Assembly (NCBI GenBank): GCA_903835005.1
Contig: CAILLK010000154.1
Location: 1-64,000, forward strand
Source: an uncultured Bacteroidota bacterium
GTDB taxonomy: Bacteria > Bacteroidota > Bacteroidia > Chitinophagales > Chitinophagaceae
Length of the DNA: 64,000 nt
Direction: 5' to 3'
This document shows, one piece after another, positions 27,648-36,775 of this stretch. The first letter of the stretch is position 1. Every line of letters starts with the position of its first letter. The translations under genes and the position numbers were made by a program. The notes beneath the pieces were generated by a model, which was given only the letters and a program-made list of their open reading frames with translations, did not search any database and was not told the DNA's origin.

Positions 27648-29086
27648 TGTAACAGTATTTTCCGTGTAATGCTTCCGGATACAAAGTTACACTTAACCAG
27701 GTAAATACCCTTACTCATTCCCGATAAGTCTATAGAATAATAATCTGAGGCGCTGTTCCGGGTATCTTTATTCATCACTTCCTGACCCAGTATATTAACA
27801 ATACTTATGCTGTTCAATACGCCTTCATTGCTGTCGAAACTGATGTTTACCAGTCCATTAGATGGATTGGGCGATATATTCAGACTCTTATCTAAATCCA
27901 CCTGAGGCACGCTGGTCCGGGATGAATAAAGCAGCAGCCCGGGGTTCTGGGTCAGGGAGTAGCTTTCACCACCTGAAGCTACCATGGCATCCATAATAAG
28001 AGCCTGTCCTTTAGTGAACATATGCATACCTATATCATCGGTATAGTTCATGTAATCAAGACACGGAACTCCCAATAGTGTAAGCTGTGTGTCTATAGTG
28101 CCGTCATACCTGCAGGTATCATAATAGGTGCCGCCGCTAATGGTATAAGGAGTATTGTCAAATTTAGCGCCGCTTTCCGGTGGTGTATCCTGTATCCCAT
28201 CATCCTTGCCACCATCCCATGGGCATAGTCCGCCATCATCTCCCCAGGTATGCCAGATCTCAAAAAGGTGGCCCAGCTCATGGGTAAGCGTTCTCCCCTG
28301 ATCGTAATAATCTCCTGTAGTAGCTCCCGGAATATAATAATCAGAAGCCGATGCCCTCTTACCAAGGGTGGCATAATTGATACATATACCTATTTCGTTT
28401 GTAGGATAGCCACCGCTGGCAGTAAATGACCGGGCCACTGTAAGACCGAGCAGTCCGGAAACATCAACAGGATTAATACACCATACATTGATGTATTTGG
28501 TAACATCCCAGGCGTCAAAGCCGCCGGTACTGCTGTGTTTTGCATTACTGTAACTGTTTGATGCGCTTGAAAAGCCACCGGGAGCATCGGGTATAATGCT
28601 GATTTCATATCCCGGAGTGCCGGTACCATATGGATTGGTGTGCGCCAGGCCAAATTGTATGCCAACATTAGCATATAAGTGTTTCCAGCCAGTTGGTATC
28701 ATTACTGAGTCGGCATTCTGAGCATTATAATCACGGTTCAGAACTGCTATCTGGGAATCAACGCGCTGGGCGATACCTGCGGTTCCTCCTAACTGAATAT
28801 ATTGGCTGTAGGTAACCAGAACGTGAAAAATAATCGGGATGGTGGGTACCGATGTTGTTTTCCCTGCCAGCCGCTCTGCTTCTTTCCGGCTTTGATAGGC
28901 ATCAGCTATGCCCTGTAATGAATTGCGCTGGTCTTCAATGCGTTGCGCCCAAACCGGGTTTCCGGCAATCAGAGCCGCCTTCATTATTTCCATGCCACAC
29001 TTATTCGGATTGTGAGCGTTCTGAGAGAATAATGAAAGCGGGGACAGCCATAAAATGCAAGTCATTAAAAATAAAATCTTTTTCAT
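27644..29086 (-). CDS. T9SS-exported M43 (pappalysin-type) zinc metalloprotease
   Basis: Secreted protein of 480 aa with a signal peptide (MKKILFLMTCILWLSPLSLFSQ). The zinc site is HELGHLFEIWH (HExxHxxGxxH-like, with Ile/Trp where Gly is more common), near residue 270. DTPPE downstream and the Met-turn CLDYMNYTDD are characteristic of M43B cytophagalysin/pappalysin proteases. The last ~75 residues are a T9SS sorting domain (SPNPSNGLVNISF, LSGMSKGIYLV, RKILLQ). It probably digests proteins outside the cell. Its stop codon overlaps the start of mqnE (ATGA), so it is the first gene of a two-gene operon. Confidence 0.93.
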   Translation of the reverse strand: MKKILFLMTCILWLSPLSLFSQNAHNPNKCGMEIMKAALIAGNPVWAQRIEDQRNSLQGIADAYQSRKEAERLAGKTTSVPTIPIIFHVLVTYSQYIQLGGTAGIAQRVDSQIAVLNRDYNAQNADSVMIPTGWKHLYANVGIQFGLAHTNPYGTGTPGYEISIIPDAPGGFSSASNSYSNAKHSSTGGFDAWDVTKYINVWCINPVDVSGLLGLTVARSFTASGGYPTNEIGICINYATLGKRASASDYYIPGATTGDYYDQGRTLTHELGHLFEIWHTWGDDGGLCPWDGGKDDGIQDTPPESGAKFDNTPYTISGGTYYDTCRYDGTIDTQLTLLGVPCLDYMNYTDDIGMHMFTKGQALIMDAMVASGGESYSLTQNPGLLLYSSRTSVPQVDLDKSLNISPNPSNGLVNISFDSNEGVLNSISIVNILGQEVMNKDTRNSASDYYSIDLSGMSKGIYLVKCNFVSGSITRKILLQ

Positions 29087-29390
29087 TGCTACTGTTCTTT
29101 GTGGTTTTATAATTCAAAATTAGGATAATTGGTTGAATCCGGTCGGATCAGTTTATTAATAATAATATTTTTTTTATTAGACAGATATTACCGAAGCAGG
29201 TTTAACAGGTTGTGCTATTCAGTACCTGGCTTAATTTCTGGAAGGGCGGTAAATCCGGTCCGCATTTAATGTGAATTTTTGCACCCTTTTTTAATTTATT
29301 TATGAAAATTAAGTAACTTACATTGTTGCATTCAGTTATTATTTTAAACTAATCCGGTTTCTGTTGATCATACCTTATAAAGCTATAAAA
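29087..29390. other. Divergent intergenic region, metalloprotease genes
   Basis: 304 bp of AT-rich DNA between two divergent T9SS metalloprotease genes. It must hold promoters for both, but no full TAnnTTTG box with a spaced TTG is clear; TAACTTAC near 29314 is a weak match. No open frame or RNA was recognised. Confidence 0.4.
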
Positions 29391-31661
29391 ATGAAACAGT
29401 TAGTTGCCTTTCTGGTTTTGTTTACCGTGTTTTTTGCACCCACCCTTGTTCAGGCAGGCAGCAGGTGGCAAAGGGCCGATGAAGCAAGGGTAGCGCTTAC
29501 CCTTCGCCCTTGTGTGCCGCACAATGCCCTGATCTATACACTGAATGAATATGAAATAAAAACTCAGTTATCAGCATTGCTCTCTGAGCCCGCCAGGGGT
29601 GGGATTTTTGAATTACCGCTTGCCGATGGTTCTACCAGGTATTTCAGGGTATGGCGCTCTGCAATGATACCGGCGCAACTGGCAGCAAAATACCCCGGAA
29701 TCAGCACCTATACTGCCGAAGCAGTTGATAACCCTAATATCACGGCCAAGCTGGATTATACCCTTTATGGCTTTCATGCAATTATCTTTGATGGTATCAA
29801 TATATCATTAATTGATCCGGTTGAAAATAATCAGCCTGGGTATTATACAGTTCATTTTAAAAAAGATGAAGTCCGCAGCCCTGGGAGTATGGGGCATTGT
29901 GGTGTAACTGCTGACGTTTCATTAAGGCAGAACAGGTCTATGGACGTTACCCCTAAAGTAGCAATGAGAGTCAGCAATGGTTATGAGTTGCGTGCTTACC
30001 GGCTGGCACTTGCCTGCGATAATCAATATGCAAGCGCTGTAACCGGGCTTAGTAATCCATCCATAAGCCAGGTACTGAGCAAAATGATTACTTCTTTGAA
30101 CAGGGTGGACGGGGTATATGAGCGGGAATTTTCCATTACCATGAATCTGGTTGCAAATGAAGATACCCTGATATTCAATGCGCCATCCGGAGGAATAAAT
30201 GGCACTGATATTTTTGCGTCAATCAATAACGATGCCGTCAGTTGCATTGCCGCCAACCAGGGTTTGTGTGATGAAAGGATTGGGAATACCAATTATGATA
30301 TAGGACATGTATTTACAACGGGGGCCGGCGGCTATTCTCAGATTGGGGTGGTGTGTTCGCCGGGCTTAAAAGCCCAGAGTGTTACCGGGCAGCCACAGCC
30401 CTGGGGCGATGGTTTTGATATAGATTATGCGGCGCACGAAATGGGGCATGAATATGGCGCTGAGCATCCGTTTAATGACGCACTCAATGGCAGTTGCAGC
30501 TGGTATACAATTGTACCGGGTTCGGCCTATGAACCGGGCAGCGGCTCGACTATAATGGCCTATGCAGGCGTATGCAGCCCTGATGACCTGCAACCGCACA
30601 GTGATCCTTATTTTCATGCACAAAGCCTGGCCGAAATTCAGAGTTATACAATGGCCGGCTATGGTAATACCTGCGCTGTAACCACCCCAACCAATAACAA
30701 ACCGGTGAGCCTGCCTGCTTTCACTGCCACTTATTCCATTCCTTACCTCACTCCGTTTGAGCTGACTGCACCTGCCGCTACCGACTCGGTGGCAAATGCT
30801 TCAGTAACCTACTGCTGGGAACAATGGAACCTGGGTGATACGGGTAAAACTTTGGTTAATACCCATTATTCCGGGCCAATATTCCGGAGTTATAATCCGG
30901 TAGCATCGCCGGTAAGGGTTTTTCCTAAAATATCCATGGTACTTGCCGACAGCCTGAGCAATGCCGGAATTGAAGGCAACCAGGGTGAAAAAGCGCCTGA
31001 TGTGGCCCGATATCTTACTTTTAAATTGTCGGTAAGGGATGTATATCTTGGTAATGGCAGCTTCCTGATACCGGATGATTCGATACACCTGGATGTGATC
31101 AATACCGGAAATGGATTTACAGTCAGCAGTCAGAACAATGCCGACGGCGAATATTTAGGCAATCAGGACATTAAGGTAAACTGGAATGTAGCAGGCAGCA
31201 ATACCAGCCCCATCAATGCCGACAGTGTAGATATATTTCAGTCAGCCGATGGTGGGTATACCTGGCCTTACAAACTGGGTACTTTTCCAAACAATGGCTC
31301 AGCCACAGTAATATTGCCCGACCCCGATACAATTATTCACCATGCCCGGCTCAAAGTGAAGGGCACCGGAAATGTATTTTTCAATGTGAATAAAAATGAT
31401 TTCACCGTTTATCCCAATTCCAGCCCCGGCAGCAATATTCAGGTTTACCCATCGCCTGTTCATAGTACTTTGCATGTTTACTGTGGCGACCATGGTATAT
31501 TGCAATATATGATTTGTGATGTGCTGGGCAGGGTGGTCAGCCGTGGAAGGATATTTGGTGATTTGGATTTGCCGGTAAACTATTGGGCAAGGGGAGTTTA
31601 CCTCTTAAAGCTGATTGATGATAATAACCAGGTAACTGTTAAGAAAATAGTGGTGGAATAA
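29391..31661 (+). CDS. T9SS-exported reprolysin-like metalloprotease A
   Basis: Secreted protein of 756 aa with a signal peptide (FLVLFTVFFAPTLVQAG); ATG at MKQLVAFL is used because nine codons of open frame upstream precede the signal sequence without purpose. A propeptide-like region (~25-185) is followed by a reprolysin (M12B) catalytic domain. Its zinc motif HEMGHEYGAEH lies near residue 350 and the Met-turn is STIMAYAGVC. It continues with Ig-like beta domains (NADSVDIFQSADGGYTWPYKLG) and ends in a T9SS sorting domain (YPSPVHSTLHV, WARGVYLLKLI, KKIVVE), with YPSP in place of YPNP. It and the next gene are tandem duplicates along their whole length. Confidence 0.93.
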   Translation: MKQLVAFLVLFTVFFAPTLVQAGSRWQRADEARVALTLRPCVPHNALIYTLNEYEIKTQLSALLSEPARGGIFELPLADGSTRYFRVWRSAMIPAQLAAKYPGISTYTAEAVDNPNITAKLDYTLYGFHAIIFDGINISLIDPVENNQPGYYTVHFKKDEVRSPGSMGHCGVTADVSLRQNRSMDVTPKVAMRVSNGYELRAYRLALACDNQYASAVTGLSNPSISQVLSKMITSLNRVDGVYEREFSITMNLVANEDTLIFNAPSGGINGTDIFASINNDAVSCIAANQGLCDERIGNTNYDIGHVFTTGAGGYSQIGVVCSPGLKAQSVTGQPQPWGDGFDIDYAAHEMGHEYGAEHPFNDALNGSCSWYTIVPGSAYEPGSGSTIMAYAGVCSPDDLQPHSDPYFHAQSLAEIQSYTMAGYGNTCAVTTPTNNKPVSLPAFTATYSIPYLTPFELTAPAATDSVANASVTYCWEQWNLGDTGKTLVNTHYSGPIFRSYNPVASPVRVFPKISMVLADSLSNAGIEGNQGEKAPDVARYLTFKLSVRDVYLGNGSFLIPDDSIHLDVINTGNGFTVSSQNNADGEYLGNQDIKVNWNVAGSNTSPINADSVDIFQSADGGYTWPYKLGTFPNNGSATVILPDPDTIIHHARLKVKGTGNVFFNVNKNDFTVYPNSSPGSNIQVYPSPVHSTLHVYCGDHGILQYMICDVLGRVVSRGRIFGDLDLPVNYWARGVYLLKLIDDNNQVTVKKIVVE

Positions 31662-31880
31662 TATCTGCTTAAAACAGCCGGGGGATTCAGGCGGCAAAAA
31701 AATTGCAGCGCATTAATCCGCTATTGCGTCTGATATATAAGTAATTGCCAAACAATTAAACCCAATAATAAAACACGAGTCAGAGTTTACCAGCCAATTA
31801 TTTTATTGGCATAATAATTGCTGGTATTTTTTGATAGGAATTATCTAAATTGCAAATCCTCTTTAACACTTAAGAGTGAT

Positions 31881-31888
31881 TAATTTTG
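31881..31888 (+). promoter_or_regulatory. Candidate -7 box of the second reprolysin gene
   Basis: TAATTTTG is a perfect match to the Bacteroidota -7 consensus and lies 33 bp before the ATG, a spacing usual for these promoters. A TTG element at the expected distance is not clear. Confidence 0.4.
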
Positions 31889-31920
31889 TATATTAATACT
31901 GTATATAAATAAATTGAGTT

Positions 31921-34239
31921 ATGAAACTACACGTAAAAATTTTTTGTTTCGGCCTGGCACTATTGTGCCCTGTGTTTTCCCCTGCAGCTAATTTATGGCA
32001 ACGGGCAGATGCTGAAGCCGCTCCCAAAAACCTGCAGATCATGCATCCGCTGAGTTTCCAGGTATATACAGTGGATGAAGCCACACTGAAACTCCAGCTG
32101 TTTTCTTTATCCACCAATCCGTCTGAAGGTATCACTATTACTTTGCCACTACCCGATGGCTCTACGCGGGATTTTAACGTATGGCAAACGCCTATGATGC
32201 CCGATGAACTGGCTGCAAAGTATCCGGATATCCGCACCTTTACCGGTGAATCTGTTACCAATCATTCTGTTACTGTAAAGCTGGATTTTACCATATATGG
32301 TTTTCATGCCATGATTTTCAACGGCGATAATACTTCTTTCATTGATCCTTATGACAATTATCATGATGGTTTTTACATGGTGCATTATAAAAGAGATGAA
32401 ACCCGCGCATTCAGCGACAGAACCAAATGCCTGGTGCATACGGTATCTGCGAATGCGCCTGCTGGCGGCGAACCTGTTACCGTTCTGAATAAAGAGTCAT
32501 ACAAAACCGCACCGAAAACAGTAAACGGCAGCCAGTTGCGCACTTACCGGCTGGCACTGGCCTGCGATGCCTATTATGCACAGGCAGCAACCGGCCTGCC
32601 GTCACCTACTGTAGCTCAGACCTTAAGTAAAATGACAACCTCGATGAACAGGATAAATGGTGTATACGAGCGGGAATTTTCGATAAACATGGTTTTTGTT
32701 ACTCATGAGGATACACTCATATTTACTAATCCTGCCAACGATCCTTATTATGCCGATAACAGCAATGCAGGCAATCTGCTTTCAGATAACCAGACTCAAT
32801 GCGACCTGCTGATAGGTGATGCCAATTATGACATTGGCCATGTATTTACCACAGGTTCCGGGGGGCTTTCTGATGTTGGCGTAATATGTGCTACAGGCGC
32901 AAAAGCCAGCAGTACTACCGGCCAGCCTACTCCTACGGGAGATGGTTTTGATATTGATTATGTTGCGCATGAAATGGGGCATGAATATGGTGGCGATCAC
33001 CCTTTTGCAAATGGCCAGGACGGGAGCTGCGCCGGTAATAATACCAAGGAAATATCCTATGAGCCAGGCAGTGGTTCTACTATTATGGCTTATGCCGGTA
33101 TTTGTTCCCCCGATGATCTGCAATACCACAGCGATCCTTATTTTCACGCAATAAGCCTGGAGATGATTCAGCAGTATATTACTACACCTGGAATAAACGG
33201 TGGGGATATTTGTGCTGTAAAAATTACTACAGGCAATAAACTTATAGGGTACAATGCTTTTGCTGCCACCTATTCTATTCCTTACCTTACTCCTTTCGAA
33301 TTGAATGCCCCTGTGCTCACTGATTCAGTTGCCGATTCTGCAACCTTATACTGCTGGGAAGAGTGGGATAATGCACTGGCAATTGGTGATGGCGGAGAAG
33401 AATTTGCAGCTACTCATGCCATAGGGCCATTGTTCCGGTCCTTCGATCCTACTCCCACCAGTTTACGGGTATTCCCCAAAATGAGCATGGTGCTCGCAGG
33501 TACGCTGAGCAATGCTGGTACCGAGGGCGCTGAAGGTGAAAAAGTACCCGATGTGGCGCGCACATTGAATTTCATCTGCACATTCCGTGATATATACCAC
33601 AATATGGGTTCCATCACTATCCCCGATGATAAGATCACTCTGAATGCCATTAATACCGGCGCAGGTTTTGCGGTTACCAGTCAGGGTTCAGCTGTTACCT
33701 TTTCCGGCGGCAGCAGCCAAACGGTAACCTGGAATGTAGTGACCTCAAATGTAGCCCCCATCAATGCTACCAGTGTGGATATCTATATGTCAGTAGATGG
33801 TGGCAATACCTGGCCGTATCATGTAGGCACATTCCCCAACTCCGGCAGTGCTGCCATTACGGTGCCTAACCCGGCTGCAAGTTCATCTACCTGCCGCTTT
33901 AAAGTAAAAGGCCATGGAAATGTATTTTTCAATGTAAATGGCTCAAATTTTACGGTTAATTATAATTCCTCATTACCGGTTACATCGGGTGTGAAACAGA
34001 TTACAGCAATAGATAATGAAGTGAAGGTATACCCTGTACCGGCAGGCAATTTGCTAGAGGTATCTGCTACCACCCTGATGGAAGCTAAAATATTCAATAC
34101 ACTCGGGCAGCAGGTATGGGAGGGAGCCATAAGCGGCCAGAAAGAAATTGAGGTTTCGTTGTGGGCAAGGGGCATTTATTATATATTGCTTCAGGATGCA
34201 CAGGGTCGGAAAACGGTGAAGCGGATTGTTTTAGAATGA
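31921..34239 (+). CDS. T9SS-exported reprolysin-like metalloprotease B
   Basis: Paralogue of the preceding gene, 772 aa, with the same order: signal peptide (IFCFGLALLCPVFSPAA), propeptide-like domain, reprolysin domain with HEMGHEYGGDH near residue 350 and Met-turn STIMAYAGIC, Ig-like domain (VDIYMSVDGGNTWPYHVG), T9SS sorting domain (YPVPAGNLLEV, WARGIYYILL, KRIVLE). Long stretches are near-identical in both (LRTYRLALACD against LRAYRLALACD; GSGSTIMAYAG). The duplication is not recent, since identity falls in the linkers. A separate promoter-like box precedes this copy, so the two can be expressed separately. Confidence 0.93.
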   Translation: MKLHVKIFCFGLALLCPVFSPAANLWQRADAEAAPKNLQIMHPLSFQVYTVDEATLKLQLFSLSTNPSEGITITLPLPDGSTRDFNVWQTPMMPDELAAKYPDIRTFTGESVTNHSVTVKLDFTIYGFHAMIFNGDNTSFIDPYDNYHDGFYMVHYKRDETRAFSDRTKCLVHTVSANAPAGGEPVTVLNKESYKTAPKTVNGSQLRTYRLALACDAYYAQAATGLPSPTVAQTLSKMTTSMNRINGVYEREFSINMVFVTHEDTLIFTNPANDPYYADNSNAGNLLSDNQTQCDLLIGDANYDIGHVFTTGSGGLSDVGVICATGAKASSTTGQPTPTGDGFDIDYVAHEMGHEYGGDHPFANGQDGSCAGNNTKEISYEPGSGSTIMAYAGICSPDDLQYHSDPYFHAISLEMIQQYITTPGINGGDICAVKITTGNKLIGYNAFAATYSIPYLTPFELNAPVLTDSVADSATLYCWEEWDNALAIGDGGEEFAATHAIGPLFRSFDPTPTSLRVFPKMSMVLAGTLSNAGTEGAEGEKVPDVARTLNFICTFRDIYHNMGSITIPDDKITLNAINTGAGFAVTSQGSAVTFSGGSSQTVTWNVVTSNVAPINATSVDIYMSVDGGNTWPYHVGTFPNSGSAAITVPNPAASSSTCRFKVKGHGNVFFNVNGSNFTVNYNSSLPVTSGVKQITAIDNEVKVYPVPAGNLLEVSATTLMEAKIFNTLGQQVWEGAISGQKEIEVSLWARGIYYILLQDAQGRKTVKRIVLE

Positions 34240-34260
34240 TAGTAAATGAATTAATTTTGG

Positions 34261-34286
34261 AGGGCTCCATTCAGGGGCCCTTTTTA
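34261..34286 (+). terminator. Terminator of the second reprolysin gene
   Basis: Eight-bp stem AGGGCTCC / GGGGCCCT (one T-G wobble), 5-nt loop and five T. It ends only 14 bp before the miaE start codon, so miaE either has a very short leader or depends on read-through. Confidence 0.7.
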
Positions 34287-34299
34287 TTTCCTGGCTATT

Positions 34300-34902
34300 A
34301 TGAGTACAACCGATAACAGTATATTGGGATTGAAAATGCCCACCGAACCAGGCTGGGCTGATCTGGCAGCGATTTCGCTGGAAGAAATACTTACCGACCA
34401 TGCTTTTTGTGAACAGAAAGCAGCCACACAATGCATTTCGCTCATTCAGCGCTACCCCGAAAAAGAAGAACTGGTCAATGCGTTATCGCCGATAGTAACC
34501 GAAGAATGGGGGCATTTCAGAATGGTGTGGGCCGAATTGAAAAAAAGAGGATACTCGCTGGGCAGGCAAAGGAAGAATAACTATGTGAACCTGCTGCTGG
34601 AGCATGAACCCAAAAACATACCCGGAGAAGATAAGCTGCTGCATAAGCTGATGATAGGCGCCATGATAGAGGCCCGAAGCTGCGAGCGGTTCAGGCTGCT
34701 TTCAGAAAAGTTGCCCGAAGAGGGCCTTCGCCAGTTTTATTATAAGTTCATGGTTTCTGAAGCAGGGCACTACCGGTTGTTTATTGATCTTGCAGAGCAG
34801 TATTACCCTGAAGATAAGGTACGGGCCACCTGGGCCGAGTGGCTGAAAATTGAAGAGCATGTGCTCACTCTGCTTGCTCCAAGGGGAGACAGGATGCATT
34901 GA
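34300..34902 (+). CDS. miaE: tRNA-(ms2io6A37) hydroxylase
   Basis: Di-iron monooxygenase of 200 aa that hydroxylates the isopentenyl side chain of ms2i6A37 in tRNA. The fold is a ferritin-like four-helix bundle. The first iron ligand is in ILTDHAFCEQKAATQCISL, followed by EEWGHFRMVWAELKKRGYSL (ExxH motif). The second half has IGAMIEARSCERFRLL and VSEAGHYRLFIDLAEQYYP (Glu and ExxH). Length and both ExxH motifs agree with MiaE. It begins right after the terminator of the metalloprotease gene. Confidence 0.93.
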   Translation: MSTTDNSILGLKMPTEPGWADLAAISLEEILTDHAFCEQKAATQCISLIQRYPEKEELVNALSPIVTEEWGHFRMVWAELKKRGYSLGRQRKNNYVNLLLEHEPKNIPGEDKLLHKLMIGAMIEARSCERFRLLSEKLPEEGLRQFYYKFMVSEAGHYRLFIDLAEQYYPEDKVRATWAEWLKIEEHVLTLLAPRGDRMH

Positions 34903-34910
34903 AAGATGAA

Positions 34911-36644
34911 CTATTTATCCAGCCGCTCCACAAATACCTTTTCTACTACACCGTTAAACGTAAAGGGAGAAGTTAGAAACAATTTCAATTGTGATTCCTT
35001 GTATCCGGCAGGGATATGCAGATAGCAGGCATATACATTAGGGATAGTATCATGGCTTATGGCATTGAATAATCTCACTTTGGCGGCTTTCGACTGATTC
35101 CCTGCCTGCAGCGTTACATTCATATAGGTCTGCCACAGGCAACCCGGAGCCCGTATGATGCACATTATCTTTAGCCAGGAATCGTGTACGTCGGTTGCTG
35201 CTGCGGTCAGCTTCACTGATGTGAATGTATCAGCGCTATTTGCAGTAAAATGCAGTGTGTCTGCATTTGCAGAACTGGTTACAACGGAGACTTTATATTT
35301 ATTTTCGCTTTTCAGTACTTCATCATTATCCAGCAGGCTCATCTCTATAGGGCCGGGGCTTGGATTCAGGTAAATACTTTCATAATACAGCCTGTTCATG
35401 TCATTGTAATGAAGAATTGTTTGATCATACTGCCAGGTCTGGAACAGGTTGACCAATAAAAAAAAGGCGCACAGCACATAAAAACCAATCTGCCATTTTT
35501 CTTTGCTTATACGTTCTGTAATAGCAGCAAACGGCAATGCAAATATGGCATAACTCTGCATCAGCGCCCGGGCGGAGTAACTGCCTCCGTAACGCCAGTC
35601 GTGCCAGGCAATGATGATATAAATATTAAGCAGGCAGAACCACAGTACTGATTTGCGGAATGGAAATTGCTTCAAAAAAAACATACCTCCGATAAAGAGT
35701 ATAGTGACCGGCGTATAAATAAACCAGCCCTTCTCCCAACCAAACAGCACCCGGAAATGAGGATTCAGAAATTCCCACTTACTGCCTACGTCATAAATAA
35801 ATGACCCGGTAACAGCTTTCCAGTACAGGAGCTGAGGCAGTATACCCGCAATACCTCCAAGAGCCGCAAGCATTATCTGGGGTTTATTTTGTTTTACCAG
35901 TTCCCATTTAGCCTTGTTCGAAGTTTTATTTTGGGTATCCCACATTAGGGGTATAAACAGCATAATAGCTTCTGTAGGCCGGCAGATGGTAGCCAGACCA
36001 ATGATATAACCTGTGAGTAAAGCCCATATTGTACCGGGTTTGCGGTGCCAGCGCATGGTAGTGTACATAACCAGCACATACAGCGGAAAAATATAGGCAT
36101 GGCTTTGGCCGTTATCTACCGCCGCATATTGAATGAAATTGGTTGCCAGGCAAACAACCAGTAAGGTAATGGTGGTGGTTAGCTCACTGAAATAGTTCAG
36201 CAGGATTTTTCGTAATAATAAAACGGCCAGGAAGCAGTAAAGAATAATCCCGAAACCCAGTGTATACTGGTAGGGCGGGGAAAAACCGTCTGCCGGATAA
36301 TGCGTTGCTTTTGCTATAATATGAGCTGTTACAAATAAAGGTATTTCCAGAATTGCGACTCCTCCCAGGTATTTAAACACATAGTTGCCATTATCCAGTT
36401 TTTGTGCCTGTATGCCATCTCCGCCTGTTACAGCATATTTCTTATCTATGGTATCCAGCCATCTCAGTTGTTTGCTGTCATGATAAATAAACAGGGCAGG
36501 GAGATAAACATAATACCCGAATGCATCCCATACAGTAACCTTAAGGGGAGGCTGCCCGGTATTCATGTCTGAATTAACAACCCTGTATTGCAGCAGCGTA
36601 ATGCAAATAATAAAACAGGCAATAAGAGATGTAATGTGCTTCAT
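34911..36644 (-). CDS. Polytopic membrane protein of unknown function
   Basis: Protein of 577 aa with about ten or eleven predicted membrane helices up to residue ~400, followed by an exported C-terminal domain of ~170 aa. The first extracytoplasmic loop (DAFGYYVYLPALFIYHD) carries an acidic residue and aromatics as in GT-C glycosyltransferases, and WHDWRYGGSYSARAL in a later loop is also reminiscent of this class. I cannot assign a substrate. It resembles but is not closely similar to the 459-aa membrane protein at 19-20.5 kb. It converges on miaE with 8 bp between stop codons. Confidence 0.65.
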   Translation of the reverse strand: MKHITSLIACFIICITLLQYRVVNSDMNTGQPPLKVTVWDAFGYYVYLPALFIYHDSKQLRWLDTIDKKYAVTGGDGIQAQKLDNGNYVFKYLGGVAILEIPLFVTAHIIAKATHYPADGFSPPYQYTLGFGIILYCFLAVLLLRKILLNYFSELTTTITLLVVCLATNFIQYAAVDNGQSHAYIFPLYVLVMYTTMRWHRKPGTIWALLTGYIIGLATICRPTEAIMLFIPLMWDTQNKTSNKAKWELVKQNKPQIMLAALGGIAGILPQLLYWKAVTGSFIYDVGSKWEFLNPHFRVLFGWEKGWFIYTPVTILFIGGMFFLKQFPFRKSVLWFCLLNIYIIIAWHDWRYGGSYSARALMQSYAIFALPFAAITERISKEKWQIGFYVLCAFFLLVNLFQTWQYDQTILHYNDMNRLYYESIYLNPSPGPIEMSLLDNDEVLKSENKYKVSVVTSSANADTLHFTANSADTFTSVKLTAAATDVHDSWLKIMCIIRAPGCLWQTYMNVTLQAGNQSKAAKVRLFNAISHDTIPNVYACYLHIPAGYKESQLKLFLTSPFTFNGVVEKVFVERLDK

Positions 36645-36775
36645 CAGGTAATTGATCAGGTAGTAAATTTAGTTTGATTTACTGATCCTGTGCCCGGCTG
36701 GTTGTATTTTTTATTCATCCTTCAATCCCGGTGCATCAGTAGATGGAAAAGGGATTATATTTGCTCATCCCGATT

